Assembly: GCA_023442945.1 (NCBI GenBank)
Contig: JAEZWW010000026.1
Location: forward strand, 124,001-188,000
DNA length: 64,000 nt
Source: Pseudomonadota bacterium
Lineage (GTDB): Bacteria; Pseudomonadota; Gammaproteobacteria; Burkholderiales; Burkholderiaceae_C
Direction of reading: 5' to 3'
Shown: piece after piece, positions 25,836 through 35,183 of the stretch
Layout of the letters: every line of letters begins with the position of its first letter
Position numbering within the stretch: the stretch's first letter is position 1
Position numbers and translations under genes: made by a program
The notes under the pieces: model-generated
Told to the model about the DNA's origin: nothing
Database searches by the model: none
Seen by the model: the letters and a program-made list of their open reading frames with translations, nothing else

Positions 25836-27149
25836 ATGGTAATGGCTTGGAAGGCGTCCGCCGCGGCGCTGGCTTGGGCTGCGGCCGCAGCGCTGTTGAC
25901 CGGGTGCGCGCAGACCCCCGCGCCTGCAGGCACGGCGGCGCCGAGCGCGGCCGCCGCCGCGTCGCGCACCGGCGAAGCCGACCCGGGCCTGATGCAAGCC
26001 GCCCAGGCCGAGCAAGCGGCGGTGATGGCCACGCTGGAGCGCCTGGTCAACATCGAAACGGGGACCGGCAACGCCGAAGGCCTGGCCACCATGGCGCAGG
26101 TGCTGGAGCGCGAGCTGCGCGCCTTGGGCGCCACCGTCACGCGGCACAAGCCCGAGGGCAATGTGGTGGGCGACAACCTGGTGGCCCGCATTCCCGGCCA
26201 AGGCGCGACCCGCTTGTTGCTGATCGCGCACATGGACACGGTGTACGTCAAGGGCACGCTGGCCCGCCGGCCGTTCCATGTGGCGGGCGGCCGGGCGTAT
26301 GGGCCGGGCATCGCCGACGACAAAGGGGGCATTGCCGTCATCCTGCATGCGATGCGCCTGCTGAAAGCGCGCGGCGTGACCGACCATGGGCCGATCACCG
26401 TGCTGTTCAACAGCGATGAGGAGCGCGGCTCCTTCGGTTCGCGCGCCCTGATCCAGAGGCTGGCTAGCGAAGCGGACGCCGTGCTGTCGTTCGAGCCGAC
26501 TTCGGTGCAGGCGGAATCGGTCTTGCTGGGCACATCCGGCATCGTCTACTACCGGGTTGCCGTGCAGGGTGCGCCCGCCCACGCCGGGGGCAACCCGGAG
26601 ATGGGCGTCAACGCTCTCGTCGAAGCGGCGGACATCGTTGGCCGCACGCGCGATTTGGACAACCCGGCGCGCGACCTGCGCCTGAACTGGACCGTGATGA
26701 ACGCTGGCGCCGTGCCCAACGTCGTGCCCGATCAGGCGCGGCTGGACGCGGACATCCGCTACGCGCGCGAGGACGACCTGAAGAGCCTGCTGGACGGCCT
26801 GGAAGACCGCATCCAGAACCAAAAGAAGCTGGGCAAAGCGCAAAACACCATCAGCATCCGGCGGGGCCGGCCACCCTTCACGGCCGACGCCGGCGGCCGG
26901 TCGATGGGCGCCACCGCGGTCGCGATCTACGCCGAACTCGGCCACACCCTGACGGTGGTCGAACGCACCGGCGGCGGCACCGACGCGGCCTACGCCGCCC
27001 TGTCGGGCAAGCCGGTGATCGAAAGCATGGGCCTGCCCGGCTATGGTTACCACAGCGACCAGGCCGAATACGTGCTGGTGGACGCCATTCCCCGGCGCCT
27101 GTACCTCACGGCGCGGATGATCATGGAGCTGTCCAAAAGGAAACCCTAG
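25836..27149 (+). CDS. M20-family metallopeptidase, exported lipoprotein
   Basis: 437-residue protein like glutamate carboxypeptidase (CPG2, M20A). The N-terminus has a signal peptide ending in the lipobox LLTGC, so the mature protein is likely lipid-anchored in the envelope. Metal and catalytic motifs are present: AHMDTVY, GIADDKGG and FNSDEERGSFGSR, with the dimerisation domain from ~200 to 320. The start is ATG 25836, directly after AAGGAGA; ATG 25842 is an alternative. The acyl-CoA dehydrogenase starts at the next base after its stop. Confidence 0.88.
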   Translation: MVMAWKASAAALAWAAAAALLTGCAQTPAPAGTAAPSAAAAASRTGEADPGLMQAAQAEQAAVMATLERLVNIETGTGNAEGLATMAQVLERELRALGATVTRHKPEGNVVGDNLVARIPGQGATRLLLIAHMDTVYVKGTLARRPFHVAGGRAYGPGIADDKGGIAVILHAMRLLKARGVTDHGPITVLFNSDEERGSFGSRALIQRLASEADAVLSFEPTSVQAESVLLGTSGIVYYRVAVQGAPAHAGGNPEMGVNALVEAADIVGRTRDLDNPARDLRLNWTVMNAGAVPNVVPDQARLDADIRYAREDDLKSLLDGLEDRIQNQKKLGKAQNTISIRRGRPPFTADAGGRSMGATAVAIYAELGHTLTVVERTGGGTDAAYAALSGKPVIESMGLPGYGYHSDQAEYVLVDAIPRRLYLTARMIMELSKRKP

Positions 27150-28286
27150 ATGTTGTTGACGACCGACCAGCAAATGGTGCGCGACGCCGTGCGCGCCTTC
27201 GCGCAGGAACAGCTGTGGCCGCACGCCGCCCAGTGGGACCGCGACCACACCTTCCCTGAAGCCGCCCACCGCGGCCTGGCGGAGCTGGGCGCCTACGGCA
27301 TCTGCGTGCCAGAGGAGTACGGTGGCGCGGGGCTGGATTACCTGACGCTGGCGCTGGTGCTGGAGGAAATCGCCGCGGGCGATGGTGGCACCAGCACGCC
27401 GATCAGCGTGACCAACTGCCCGTTCAATGCCATCCTGATGCGCTACGGCAGCGAAGCGCAAAAGCAGCAATGGCTGGCGCCCGCCGCGCGCGGCGAGATG
27501 TTGGGCGCCTTCTGCCTGACTGAGCCGCAGGTCGGCAGCGATGCGTCCAGCCTGCGCACGACGGCGGTGCGTGAGGGCGATGCGTACGTGCTGAACGGCG
27601 TCAAGCAGTTCATCACCAGCGGGCAAAACGGGCACGTGGCCGTGGTCATTGCCGTTACCGACAAAGCCGCCGGCAAGAAGGGCATGAGCGCCTTCATCGT
27701 GCCCACGCACAAGCTGGGCAACGCCGGTTGGGTGGTCGCGCGGCTGGAAGACAAACTGGGCCAGCACAGCAGCGACACCGCGCAGATCAACCTGGAAAAC
27801 TGCCGCGTGCCGGCCGAAAACCTCATTGGCGAGGAAGGCGAGGGCTACAAGATTGCGCTGTCGTCGTTGGAGGGCGGCCGCATCGGCATCGCCGCGCAAA
27901 GCGTGGGCATGGCGCGCAGTGCTTTGGAGGTGGCCATCCAGTACGCCAAGGAACGCGAGAGCTTTGGCACCGCGATCTTCAACCACCAGGCCGTGGGCTT
28001 TCGCCTGGCCGATTGTGCGACGCGGCTGGAGGCCGCGCGCCAGCTGATCTGGCACGCGGCGTCGCTGCGTGACGCGGGCCTGCCATGTTTGAAGGAGGCC
28101 GCCATGGCCAAGCTGTTCGCCAGCGAAACGGCCGAACAGGTGTGCAGTGCGGCCATCCAGACGCTGGGCGGCTACGGCTACGTGAACGACTTTCCGGTCG
28201 AACGCATCTACCGTGATGTGCGTGTTTGCCAGATCTACGAAGGCACGAGCGACGTGCAGAAGATCCTGATCCAGCGCGCACTGTGA
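27150..28286 (+). CDS. Acyl-CoA dehydrogenase
   Basis: 378-residue FAD acyl-CoA dehydrogenase of the short/branched-chain type. The catalytic glutamate is in the C-terminal motif IYEGTSDVQKI, unlike LiuA. FAD/substrate blocks CLTEPQVGSDAS and LGGYGYVNDFPVERIYRD are present. It begins with no gap after the M20 peptidase gene. Chain-length preference cannot be read from sequence. Confidence 0.92.
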   Translation: MLLTTDQQMVRDAVRAFAQEQLWPHAAQWDRDHTFPEAAHRGLAELGAYGICVPEEYGGAGLDYLTLALVLEEIAAGDGGTSTPISVTNCPFNAILMRYGSEAQKQQWLAPAARGEMLGAFCLTEPQVGSDASSLRTTAVREGDAYVLNGVKQFITSGQNGHVAVVIAVTDKAAGKKGMSAFIVPTHKLGNAGWVVARLEDKLGQHSSDTAQINLENCRVPAENLIGEEGEGYKIALSSLEGGRIGIAAQSVGMARSALEVAIQYAKERESFGTAIFNHQAVGFRLADCATRLEAARQLIWHAASLRDAGLPCLKEAAMAKLFASETAEQVCSAAIQTLGGYGYVNDFPVERIYRDVRVCQIYEGTSDVQKILIQRAL

Positions 28287-28319
28287 AGTCCGCCGCGTGC
28301 GGATGAAGCGCGTGTGAAT

Positions 28320-28343
28320 TTGGCGCGAAAGTGTAAGCGCCAA
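28320..28343. terminator. Inverted repeat after the acyl-CoA dehydrogenase
   Basis: TTGGCGC and GCGCCAA flank a 10-nt spacer. It may be an operator or a terminator stem; there is no T-run. Confidence 0.3.
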
Positions 28344-28407
28344 TCCACGGGCGCTTGTGCCGCGGCGTTATCTGGCTAGGCTTGACGCCCCGAACGCCGG
28401 AAACGCC

Positions 28408-29997
28408 ATGCATTGCACCTCTTTCGCGCCGCTTGCGCACCGCCTGTCGCCGCTTCGGTGGGGCGGCGTCTGGGCTCTGGCCCTGCTGGGTGCCTGCGCG
28501 GCGCCCGGGGCCTCCGGCCCACCGGACAGCCCCGCTGTGGCGCTGCAGTCGGCCAACCGGCTGACCTGGGGCGCGAACGCGCCCACGCAAGCGGTGTTGG
28601 CCCGGCAATCGTCCCGGCATTGGTTGGATGGCCAGCTCCAGCCGGGGAAGACGGCGGCGCCGCTGCCCGCGCCGGTGCAGGCGCAGATCGACGCCATGAC
28701 GATCACCCAGCGGCCAGCGCCCGAACTGGTGGCGGACATGGCTGCGCAGCGCAAGGCCGCCAATGCGTTGCCGGACGACACCGCCAAACAAGCCGCGCGC
28801 ACCGCCTGGCAGCAGGAGATGAACCGCCTGGCGCGCGAAGCCGCCCAGCGCCACCTGCTGCGCGCCGTGTACTCGCCGCACCAGGTGCAGGAGCAGATGG
28901 GCTGGTTCTGGCTCAACCACTTCAGCGTGTTCCAGGGCAAGGGCGAGATCCGCGCCATGGTGGGCGATTTCGAAGACAGCGCGATCCGCCCGCACGCGCT
29001 GGGCAAGTTCCGTGACCTGCTGGGCGCGGTACTGCGCCACCCGGCGATGCTGCAGTTTCTGGACAACGCGCAAAACGCCGCCGGCCGTATCAACGAGAAC
29101 TACGCGCGCGAGCTGATGGAGCTGCACACCCTGGGCGTCGATGGCGGCTACACCCAGCGCGACGTGCAAGAGCTGGCGCGTGTGCTGACCGGCGTCGGTG
29201 TGCAGATCGACATCGCGCGCGACGCGCCCAAGCTGCCACCGCCACAGCAGGCGCTGTACGTGCGCCAGGGCTTGTTTGAATTCAACCCGCGCCGGCACGA
29301 CTTCGGGCCCAAGACCTTCCTGGGCCACCCGATCCGCGGCCAGGGCATGGCCGAGGTCGACGAAGCGCTGGACCGGCTGGCGCGCGCGCCCGCCACGGCG
29401 CGCTTCATCAGCACGAAGCTGGCTCACTACTGGTTGGCCGACGACGCGCCGCAGCCGCTGATCGACCGCATGGCGCAGACCTTCCAGCGCAGCGACGGTG
29501 ACATCGCCACCACCTTGCGCACGCTGTTCACTTCGACCGAGTTCGCGCAGGGCGCGGGCCGCAAGTTCAAGGATCCGATGCGCTACGTCGTCTCGGCGCT
29601 GCGGCTCAACTACGGCAACACGCCCATCCTGAACACCGCGCCGGCGCTGAACTGGCTGAACCGTCTGGGCGAGCCGCTGTACGGCCGCCAGACGCCCGAC
29701 GGCTACCCGCTGACCGACAGCGCCTGGTCCAGCCCCGGGCAGATGGAAACGCGTTTCGAGATCGCCAAGGCCATGGGGTCCGGGCGCCCCGATCTGCTGC
29801 AGCCGCCGGCCACGAATGCGCCCCCGGGCACGCCGGCTGAAGCACCGCCCGTGCCCGCTGGCGCGCGTGCGCTCTACGGCGACCCGCCCGGCGCGACCAC
29901 CCTGGGCGCGCGCACCCGTCAGGCGTTGGCGCAGGCGCGCACGCCGGCGGAATGGAACGCGCTGTGGCTCTCGTCACCCGAATTCATGCACCGCTGA
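28408..29997 (+). CDS. DUF1800 family exported protein
   Basis: 529-residue DUF1800 protein. The start at ATG 28408 gives a signal peptide that ends in a lipobox-like LLGAC. Family blocks are clear: WFWLNHFSVF, NENYARELMELHTLGV, RDVQELARVLTG and FISTKLAHYWL. Members are exported proteins of unknown function nearly always paired with a DUF1501 gene, which follows here after 22 bases. Confidence 0.9.
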   Translation: MHCTSFAPLAHRLSPLRWGGVWALALLGACAAPGASGPPDSPAVALQSANRLTWGANAPTQAVLARQSSRHWLDGQLQPGKTAAPLPAPVQAQIDAMTITQRPAPELVADMAAQRKAANALPDDTAKQAARTAWQQEMNRLAREAAQRHLLRAVYSPHQVQEQMGWFWLNHFSVFQGKGEIRAMVGDFEDSAIRPHALGKFRDLLGAVLRHPAMLQFLDNAQNAAGRINENYARELMELHTLGVDGGYTQRDVQELARVLTGVGVQIDIARDAPKLPPPQQALYVRQGLFEFNPRRHDFGPKTFLGHPIRGQGMAEVDEALDRLARAPATARFISTKLAHYWLADDAPQPLIDRMAQTFQRSDGDIATTLRTLFTSTEFAQGAGRKFKDPMRYVVSALRLNYGNTPILNTAPALNWLNRLGEPLYGRQTPDGYPLTDSAWSSPGQMETRFEIAKAMGSGRPDLLQPPATNAPPGTPAEAPPVPAGARALYGDPPGATTLGARTRQALAQARTPAEWNALWLSSPEFMHR

Positions 29998-30019
29998 AGG
30001 CATTCACCCAAGGACAGCC

Positions 30020-31207
30020 ATGCGACGTCGCCAACTCCTCCAAACCCTGGGCGCGCTGCCGCTGGCGGGCGGCGCAGGCGCGCTAATGGCGGCCCCGGCC
30101 GCGTCATCGCGCCTGCTGGTGGTCTTTCTGCGCGGCGCCTACGACTGCAGCAGCCTGCTGGTGCCCACCAGCAGCAGCTTCTATTACGAAAGCCGGCCCG
30201 ACATCGCCATTGCCCGGCCGAACGAAGCCGACCCGCAGTCCGCGATCGCGCTGGACGCCAACTGGGGCCTGCACCCGGCCTTGCGCGACAGCCTGTGGCC
30301 GCTGTACCAGAAGCGCGAACTGGCCTTCGTCGCTTTCGCCGGTACCGACGACACCTCGCGCAGCCACTTCGAGACCCAGGACGGGATCGAGCTGGGCCAG
30401 CCGCTCGATCAGCGGCGCGACTACCGTTCGGGCTTCCTCAGCCGTTTGGCCGAAGTCGTCAACGGCGCCGAGCCCATGGCCTTCACCGACCAGCTGCCGC
30501 TGGTGCTGCAAGGCCGCGTGCAGGTGCCCAACATGGCCTTGCGCGCGGTCGGCAAGCCGGCACTGGACGCGCGCCAATCCCGCCTGATCGCTGACATGTA
30601 CGACGACACGCCGCTGGCCGCCCCGGTGCAGGAAGGCTTTGCCGTGCGCGCGAAAGTCGCCAGCCAGTTGGCGGGCGAGATGGACGCCGCCGGCCGCAAC
30701 GCACTGACCGCGCGCGGCTTCAGCGCCGAGGCGCGGCGCATCGGCCGCTTGATGGCCAGCGACTACAACCTGGGCTTTGTCGACGTGGGCGGTTGGGACA
30801 CCCACGTCAACCAGGGCGGTGCCAAGGGCGATCTGGCCAACCGGCTGGGCAGTCTGGCCCAGGGCCTGGCGCAACTGCCCGAAGCCATGGGCACGGCCTG
30901 GCGCGATACGACCGTCGTCGTGGTCAGCGAATTCGGCCGCACGTTCCGCCAGAACGGCAACCGCGGCACCGACCACGGCCACGGCACCGTGTACTGGGTG
31001 CTGGGTGGCGCCGTGCGCGGCGGTCGCGTGGTGGGCGAACAGGTGCCGGTGGACGCCGGCCACCTGTTCCAGAACCGCGACTACCTGGTGCTGAACGAGT
31101 ACCGCGCCGTGCTGGGTGGCCTGTTCGCCAAACAGTTCGGCCTGCGACCGGCGCAACTGGTCAAGGTGTTTTCGGGTGTCATCCCGCGCGACTTGGGGTT
31201 GGTGTAG
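30020..31207 (+). CDS. DUF1501 family protein, Tat-type signal
   Basis: 395-residue DUF1501 protein with a sulfatase/phosphatase-like fold. The N-terminus has a twin-arginine-like start (MRRRQLLQTLGALPLAG) and an AlaAla cleavage region, so export in folded form is likely. Conserved blocks include SRSHFETQDGIELG, FVDVGGWDTHVNQGG, VVVSEFGRTFRQNGN and TDHGHGTVYWVLGG. Start ATG 30020 follows AAGGACA. It pairs with the upstream DUF1800 gene; function unknown. Confidence 0.9.
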   Translation: MRRRQLLQTLGALPLAGGAGALMAAPAASSRLLVVFLRGAYDCSSLLVPTSSSFYYESRPDIAIARPNEADPQSAIALDANWGLHPALRDSLWPLYQKRELAFVAFAGTDDTSRSHFETQDGIELGQPLDQRRDYRSGFLSRLAEVVNGAEPMAFTDQLPLVLQGRVQVPNMALRAVGKPALDARQSRLIADMYDDTPLAAPVQEGFAVRAKVASQLAGEMDAAGRNALTARGFSAEARRIGRLMASDYNLGFVDVGGWDTHVNQGGAKGDLANRLGSLAQGLAQLPEAMGTAWRDTTVVVVSEFGRTFRQNGNRGTDHGHGTVYWVLGGAVRGGRVVGEQVPVDAGHLFQNRDYLVLNEYRAVLGGLFAKQFGLRPAQLVKVFSGVIPRDLGLV

Positions 31208-31253
31208 GGACTGTGGCCAGAAGGCTCGCTCGCGTGGGATATAAAGCAAAAAT

Positions 31254-31303
31254 AGGACCTGGCCCTAGATACAACTGCGCAGACAGCTAGAAAAAGCATA
31301 GCA
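31254..31303 (+). repeat. Dispersed short repeat, copy 7
   Basis: Reads GGACCTGGCCCTAGATACAA, then CTGCGCAGACAGCTAGAAAAAG, in the gap between the convergent DUF1501 and hydrolase genes. Confidence 0.75.
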
Positions 31304-31371
31304 TTCGGGTCGAATGCCCGTCGTGGCCCAAGGTGCCGCACCGTGTCGCGCCAAATCACGTGCGCCGTGCG

Positions 31372-32409
31372 TCAGGTACACGACGCCAGAAAGCGCAGCG
31401 AGCGCTGCAGCACCTGTTGACCGTCGATCTGGTCCAGATTGAACTGGTATTCGTGCCCCAGCGCGGGCTGGTGGTCCTGGGCATAGAACTGGCTGTTGAC
31501 CCGCACGCCCTGGCGCGCCAGGGCGTCGGCCAGCGCACGGGACTGCGCTTCCAGCGGATCGTTGTTGCCGGCCGAGACGAAGGCTGGCGGAAAGGCCGGT
31601 GTCACGTAGTGCAGGACCGACGCGGGGGCGAACTGCGGGTCGTTCACGAAGTCGCGCTCGCCCGCGTAGGCCCACAGCACGGTCTTCAGAAAGGGGCCGA
31701 AGGGTCCATTGAAATCCACCGCCTTGATGTCGTAGGCGCCGCAGTACAGCACCACGCCGCGCAACTGCGCGCGCGGCAAGGTGGGCGCGACCCCCAACGC
31801 CCGGGCGTAGCTGGGCACGCTGATCAGGTTGGCGACCTGGGCGGCCAGCTGGGCACCGGCCGAATCGCCCGCCAGAACGATGCGCCGCGGGTTCACGTGC
31901 AGGCGCTCCGCGTGCGTTTGCAGGTGGCGCAGCGCGGCGCCGATCTGGCGCAGCGGCGTCGGGTAGGTCTTGCGCGGCGCGATCCCGTAATTGACCCCCA
32001 CCGCCGTGTACCCGTGGCTGGCCAGGATGCGCAGGTAGTTGGCGATCTGGCTTTTGTCGCCCGACACCCAGGCGCCGCCGTGCACCCAGACGATGGTCGG
32101 CAGCGCGCGCCCCGCCGTCGCCAGGCGCGCGGGCGTGAAGACGTCCAGCCGCGCGTCCTCGTCATCGGGGTCGTAGGGCTCGTCCAGCACGGCGTTCACG
32201 CCGGGCGGCAAATGCTTGGCCAGCGCTTTGGCCGTCGCCTCGCCATTGTGGTCGAAGCCCAGCCGGATCAGCGCCGCCGTCGGGCGCGGGCTGATGCCCA
32301 GGCTGGTGCAGCTGGCGGCGGCGAACCCGCCACCGAGCGCCATCAGGCAGGCCCGGCGCCCCGCCGGGGCGCGGGCAGGCACGTTTGAAAAGAGTAATTT
32401 AGTACTCAT
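31372..32409 (-). CDS. Alpha/beta hydrolase, exported
   Basis: 345-residue esterase/lipase of the hormone-sensitive-lipase-like group. The oxyanion-hole motif HGGAW and the nucleophile motif GDSAG are visible, and the catalytic His lies near the C-terminus (LGHEYQF). The N-terminus (GRRACLMALGGGFAAASC) looks like a Tat-type signal ending in a possible lipobox. Substrate unknown. Confidence 0.85.
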   Translation of the reverse strand: MSTKLLFSNVPARAPAGRRACLMALGGGFAAASCTSLGISPRPTAALIRLGFDHNGEATAKALAKHLPPGVNAVLDEPYDPDDEDARLDVFTPARLATAGRALPTIVWVHGGAWVSGDKSQIANYLRILASHGYTAVGVNYGIAPRKTYPTPLRQIGAALRHLQTHAERLHVNPRRIVLAGDSAGAQLAAQVANLISVPSYARALGVAPTLPRAQLRGVVLYCGAYDIKAVDFNGPFGPFLKTVLWAYAGERDFVNDPQFAPASVLHYVTPAFPPAFVSAGNNDPLEAQSRALADALARQGVRVNSQFYAQDHQPALGHEYQFNLDQIDGQQVLQRSLRFLASCT

Positions 32410-32711
32410 AACGACCCGATTGTGCGCGAAACGGTGGCGGGCACGGCAGGTCGGGGCGACAACGAGGGCGCAGCCTGTGCCCCACGCTGAGAGCGGCGCA
32501 GTCGAGCTATTCGGAGAAAACCGGGTTGATGGCCCTGGTGGAGTCTGCGCAGGCAGCTACGCTATTGGTAGCATGCGGTGGCTGAATACGTACTGCTCCA
32601 GGGTGCACAGAATTGGTCCTCGCCGCGCCTGTTGGTGTTGGGCGGGCCACTGGGTCGGCGCCAGGACCTTTTTTGCAGTGGGTGCGGCGAAGGCAGTGCC
32701 GGCACCGCTGC
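32410..32711. other. Gap between hydrolase and YetF-like gene
   Basis: 302 bases with no coding signal I trust. It holds one copy of the dispersed repeat (32528-32573) and presumably the hydrolase promoter on the minus strand; I cannot assign -35/-10 boxes. Confidence 0.5.
32528..32573 (+). repeat. Dispersed short repeat, copy 8
   Basis: Reads GATGGCCCTGGTGGAGTC, then TGCGCAGGCAGCTACGCTATT. The CTAG block is CTGG in this copy. Confidence 0.7.
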
Positions 32712-33209
32712 TCACACATCCCCGTCCATTGCCCGCTGTGAATCGCGGTTGCGAAGCACCACGGTGATCTGACCGTTGGTTTCGATGGTGGCCAGTTGCA
32801 CCTCGTGCGTGTGCAGGCAGCCCGCGCCGCGCAGCGCGGCGTGGACGTCGTCGACGGTGAGGCGTTCAGCACGCATCACGTCCTCGCGCAGCGAACCCTT
32901 GTCGATCAGCGTCTGGGGCTCGCCATCGATCCAGCGCGCCATGCGCCGGTTGCGCCAGCCCAGGCGCGCCATCACGATGTGGCAGGCGATCAGGGTCACG
33001 GCGGAAATCATGCCGCCGATCAGCGAGTTGTCGCCGCCGTTCATGCTGTTTTGCACCGCGTTGGACAGGATCAGCAGCAGGATCAGGTCGAACGGGTCGT
33101 ACTGTCCAATCTGGCGCCGTCCCGTCAGGCGCAAAAAGATCAGCAGAAAGGCGTACACCACCACGCCGCGCACAATGAATTCCCACCACGGCACGCTCAT
33201 CTGGAACAT
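32712..33209 (-). CDS. YetF/DUF421 family membrane protein
   Basis: 165-residue protein with three N-terminal membrane segments (residues ~8-25, 35-55, 62-80) and the DUF421 motif LRLTGRRQIGQYDPFDLI. The C-terminal soluble part has the conserved RAERLTVDDV. It is shorter than YetF (about 230 residues), as in many proteobacterial members. Function unknown. Confidence 0.83.
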   Translation of the reverse strand: MFQMSVPWWEFIVRGVVVYAFLLIFLRLTGRRQIGQYDPFDLILLLILSNAVQNSMNGGDNSLIGGMISAVTLIACHIVMARLGWRNRRMARWIDGEPQTLIDKGSLREDVMRAERLTVDDVHAALRGAGCLHTHEVQLATIETNGQITVVLRNRDSQRAMDGDV

Positions 33210-33258
33210 GGCTCATCTCCGACAATAGCTGTTGAACACAGCCATCTTGCCGCAAGCC

Positions 33259-33681
33259 ATGCCTTCGCCCCCCGTCGACCTTTGCCCCTGCGGGCGCCTG
33301 AACGTGCGGCACCAGCCGCTGGCCTGGGGCGCGTGCTGCGGGCGCTATATGGACGACTGGGCGCTGCCCGCGCCGGACGCGGAAAGCCTCATGCGCTCGC
33401 GCTACAGTGCCTTCGTGCGCGAACGCGCCGACTACCTGCTGGCCACCTGGGCCGACGAGCAGCGGCCGGCCACGCTGGATTTCGACCCCGGCGCGCGCTG
33501 GTTGGGCCTGGACGTGCGGTCACACAGCACGAAGGGCGATGATCGGGCCGAGGTGGAATTCGTCGCGCGCTGGCGCGTGGCGGGGCGGGCGGTGCGCTTG
33601 CACGAGCGCAGCCGCTTCGTGCGCCGCGCGGGCGCCGACGGCGTGCTGCGTTGGTGGTATGTGGATGGTGATCAGTTTTAA
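33259..33681 (+). CDS. YchJ-like UPF0225 protein
   Basis: 140-residue protein with an N-terminal cysteine cluster (CPCG and CCGRY) and the NTF2-like YchJ domain (SLMRSRYSAFVRERADYLLATW). The start at ATG 33259 begins the conserved region; TTG 33232 is an alternative. Function of the family is unknown. Confidence 0.85.
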   Translation: MPSPPVDLCPCGRLNVRHQPLAWGACCGRYMDDWALPAPDAESLMRSRYSAFVRERADYLLATWADEQRPATLDFDPGARWLGLDVRSHSTKGDDRAEVEFVARWRVAGRAVRLHERSRFVRRAGADGVLRWWYVDGDQF

Positions 33682-33683
33682 GG

Positions 33684-33745
33684 CTTTTGGGGCGATGGCC
33701 CTAGTGCAGTCAGCGCAAGCAGCTATGAAAATAATAGTCATCAAT
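33684..33745 (+). repeat. Dispersed short repeat, copy 9
   Basis: Reads GATGGCCCTAGTGCAGTC, then AGCGCAAGCAGCTATGAAAA, in the short gap between the YchJ-like gene and trkA. Confidence 0.8.
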
Positions 33746-33771
33746 CGACCGGAATCGCTCCGGATGGCGGC

Positions 33772-35160
33772 ATGAGAATCATCATTCTGGGCGCCGGCCG
33801 CGTCGGAGAAAGCGTGGCAGAGACGCTGGCGTCCGAAGCCAACGACATCACCGTGGTCGATCCCGACCCGGAGCGCCTGCACGCGCTGGAAGACCGGGTG
33901 GAGCTGCGCGGCGTCACTGGCAACGGCATCCAGCCCTCGGTGCTGCGCGGCGCGGGCGCGGACGACTGCGACCTGTTCATCGCCTGCACCTCGATGGACG
34001 AAACCAACCTGGTCGCCTGCAAGATCGCGCACGACGTGTTCGGCATCCCGACCACCATCGCGCGCCTGCGTTCGCCCGAATTCGCCACCGGCGACAAGCT
34101 GCTGGACAAGGACGGCTTCGCGGTCGACCACGTGATCTGCCCGGAAAACTCCGTCACGCGCTACATCCACCTGCTGATCGAATACCCCGAGGCGCTGCAG
34201 GTGCTGCAGTTTTCGCAAGGCCAGGCGCACCTGGTGGCAGTCCGCGTGGCCGCCGACAGCCTGCTGGCCAACCACACGATCGCCGAATTCCGCGCGCTGC
34301 ACCCCGATTTGCCGGTGCGCATCGTCGCGCTGTACCGGGGCGACCAGGACTACCTGATCGACGGCGACACCAAGGTATTCCCGGGCGACGAGATCTTCAT
34401 CCTGGTGCCGCGCGAAGGCGTGCGCGCCGCGCTGCACGCCATCGGCAACCCCGACCGCCCGGTGCGCCGCGTGATGATCGCCGGCGGCGGCCGCGTTGGC
34501 CTGCGCCTGGCGCGCAGCCTGATCGGCAAGTGCGAGGTCAAGCTGATCGAGCGCGACCGCAAGCGCTGCGAGTACCTGGCGTCGGAACTGCCGCCCGACA
34601 TGCTGGTGCTGGAAGGCGATGGCGCCGACGAGGAGCTGCTGCTGGACGAGAACGTCCACGACATGGACCTGTTCATCGCGCTGACCAGCGACGACGAGGA
34701 CAACATCATGTCCGCCATGCTGGCCAAGCGCATGGGCGCGCGCCGCGTGATGGCGCTGATCAACCGCCGCGCCTACGCCGACATGATGCAGGGCAGCACG
34801 ATCGATATCGCCATCTCGCCATCGCACGCGGTGATCGGCGAGCTGCTGCTGCACGTTCGCCGGGGCGCGGTGGCGGCGGTGCACAGCCTGCGCCGCGGTG
34901 CGGCCGAGGCGCTGGAAGGCGTGGCGCGCGGCGACGCGCACACCTCGCGCCTGGTGGGGAGGCGCATCGAGCAGATCCCGCTGCCGGCGGGCGCGCGCAT
35001 CGCCGGCATCGTGCGCGGCACGGGCGCGCAGGCCAAGGTCGTCATCCCGACGCACGATGCCGAGATCGAAACGGACGACCACGTCATCATCTTCCTGCCG
35101 CACAAGCGCATGGTGCGCGAGGTGGAGAAGCTGTTCCAGGTGCGCGCCACCTTCCTGTGA
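33772..35160 (+). CDS. trkA: Trk potassium uptake regulatory subunit
   Basis: Peripheral inner-membrane protein that binds NAD(H)/ATP and gates the TrkH channel. 462 residues with two RCK units, each with a Rossmann N-terminal part (residue 1: MRIIILGAGRVGESV; residue ~235: MIAGGGRVGLRLARS) and a C-terminal part. trkH follows after 23 bases. Confidence 0.97.
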   Translation: MRIIILGAGRVGESVAETLASEANDITVVDPDPERLHALEDRVELRGVTGNGIQPSVLRGAGADDCDLFIACTSMDETNLVACKIAHDVFGIPTTIARLRSPEFATGDKLLDKDGFAVDHVICPENSVTRYIHLLIEYPEALQVLQFSQGQAHLVAVRVAADSLLANHTIAEFRALHPDLPVRIVALYRGDQDYLIDGDTKVFPGDEIFILVPREGVRAALHAIGNPDRPVRRVMIAGGGRVGLRLARSLIGKCEVKLIERDRKRCEYLASELPPDMLVLEGDGADEELLLDENVHDMDLFIALTSDDEDNIMSAMLAKRMGARRVMALINRRAYADMMQGSTIDIAISPSHAVIGELLLHVRRGAVAAVHSLRRGAAEALEGVARGDAHTSRLVGRRIEQIPLPAGARIAGIVRGTGAQAKVVIPTHDAEIETDDHVIIFLPHKRMVREVEKLFQVRATFL

Positions 35161-35183
35161 CCGCACCGCCGACACGCTGACGT

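Noticed and set aside
25785..28343. An 852-codon open frame on the minus strand opposite the M20 peptidase and acyl-CoA dehydrogenase genes
   Set aside because: It is a high-GC antisense shadow: the plus-strand frames match known families with intact motifs, while this one has only low-complexity Arg/His/Gln/Ala-rich sequence.
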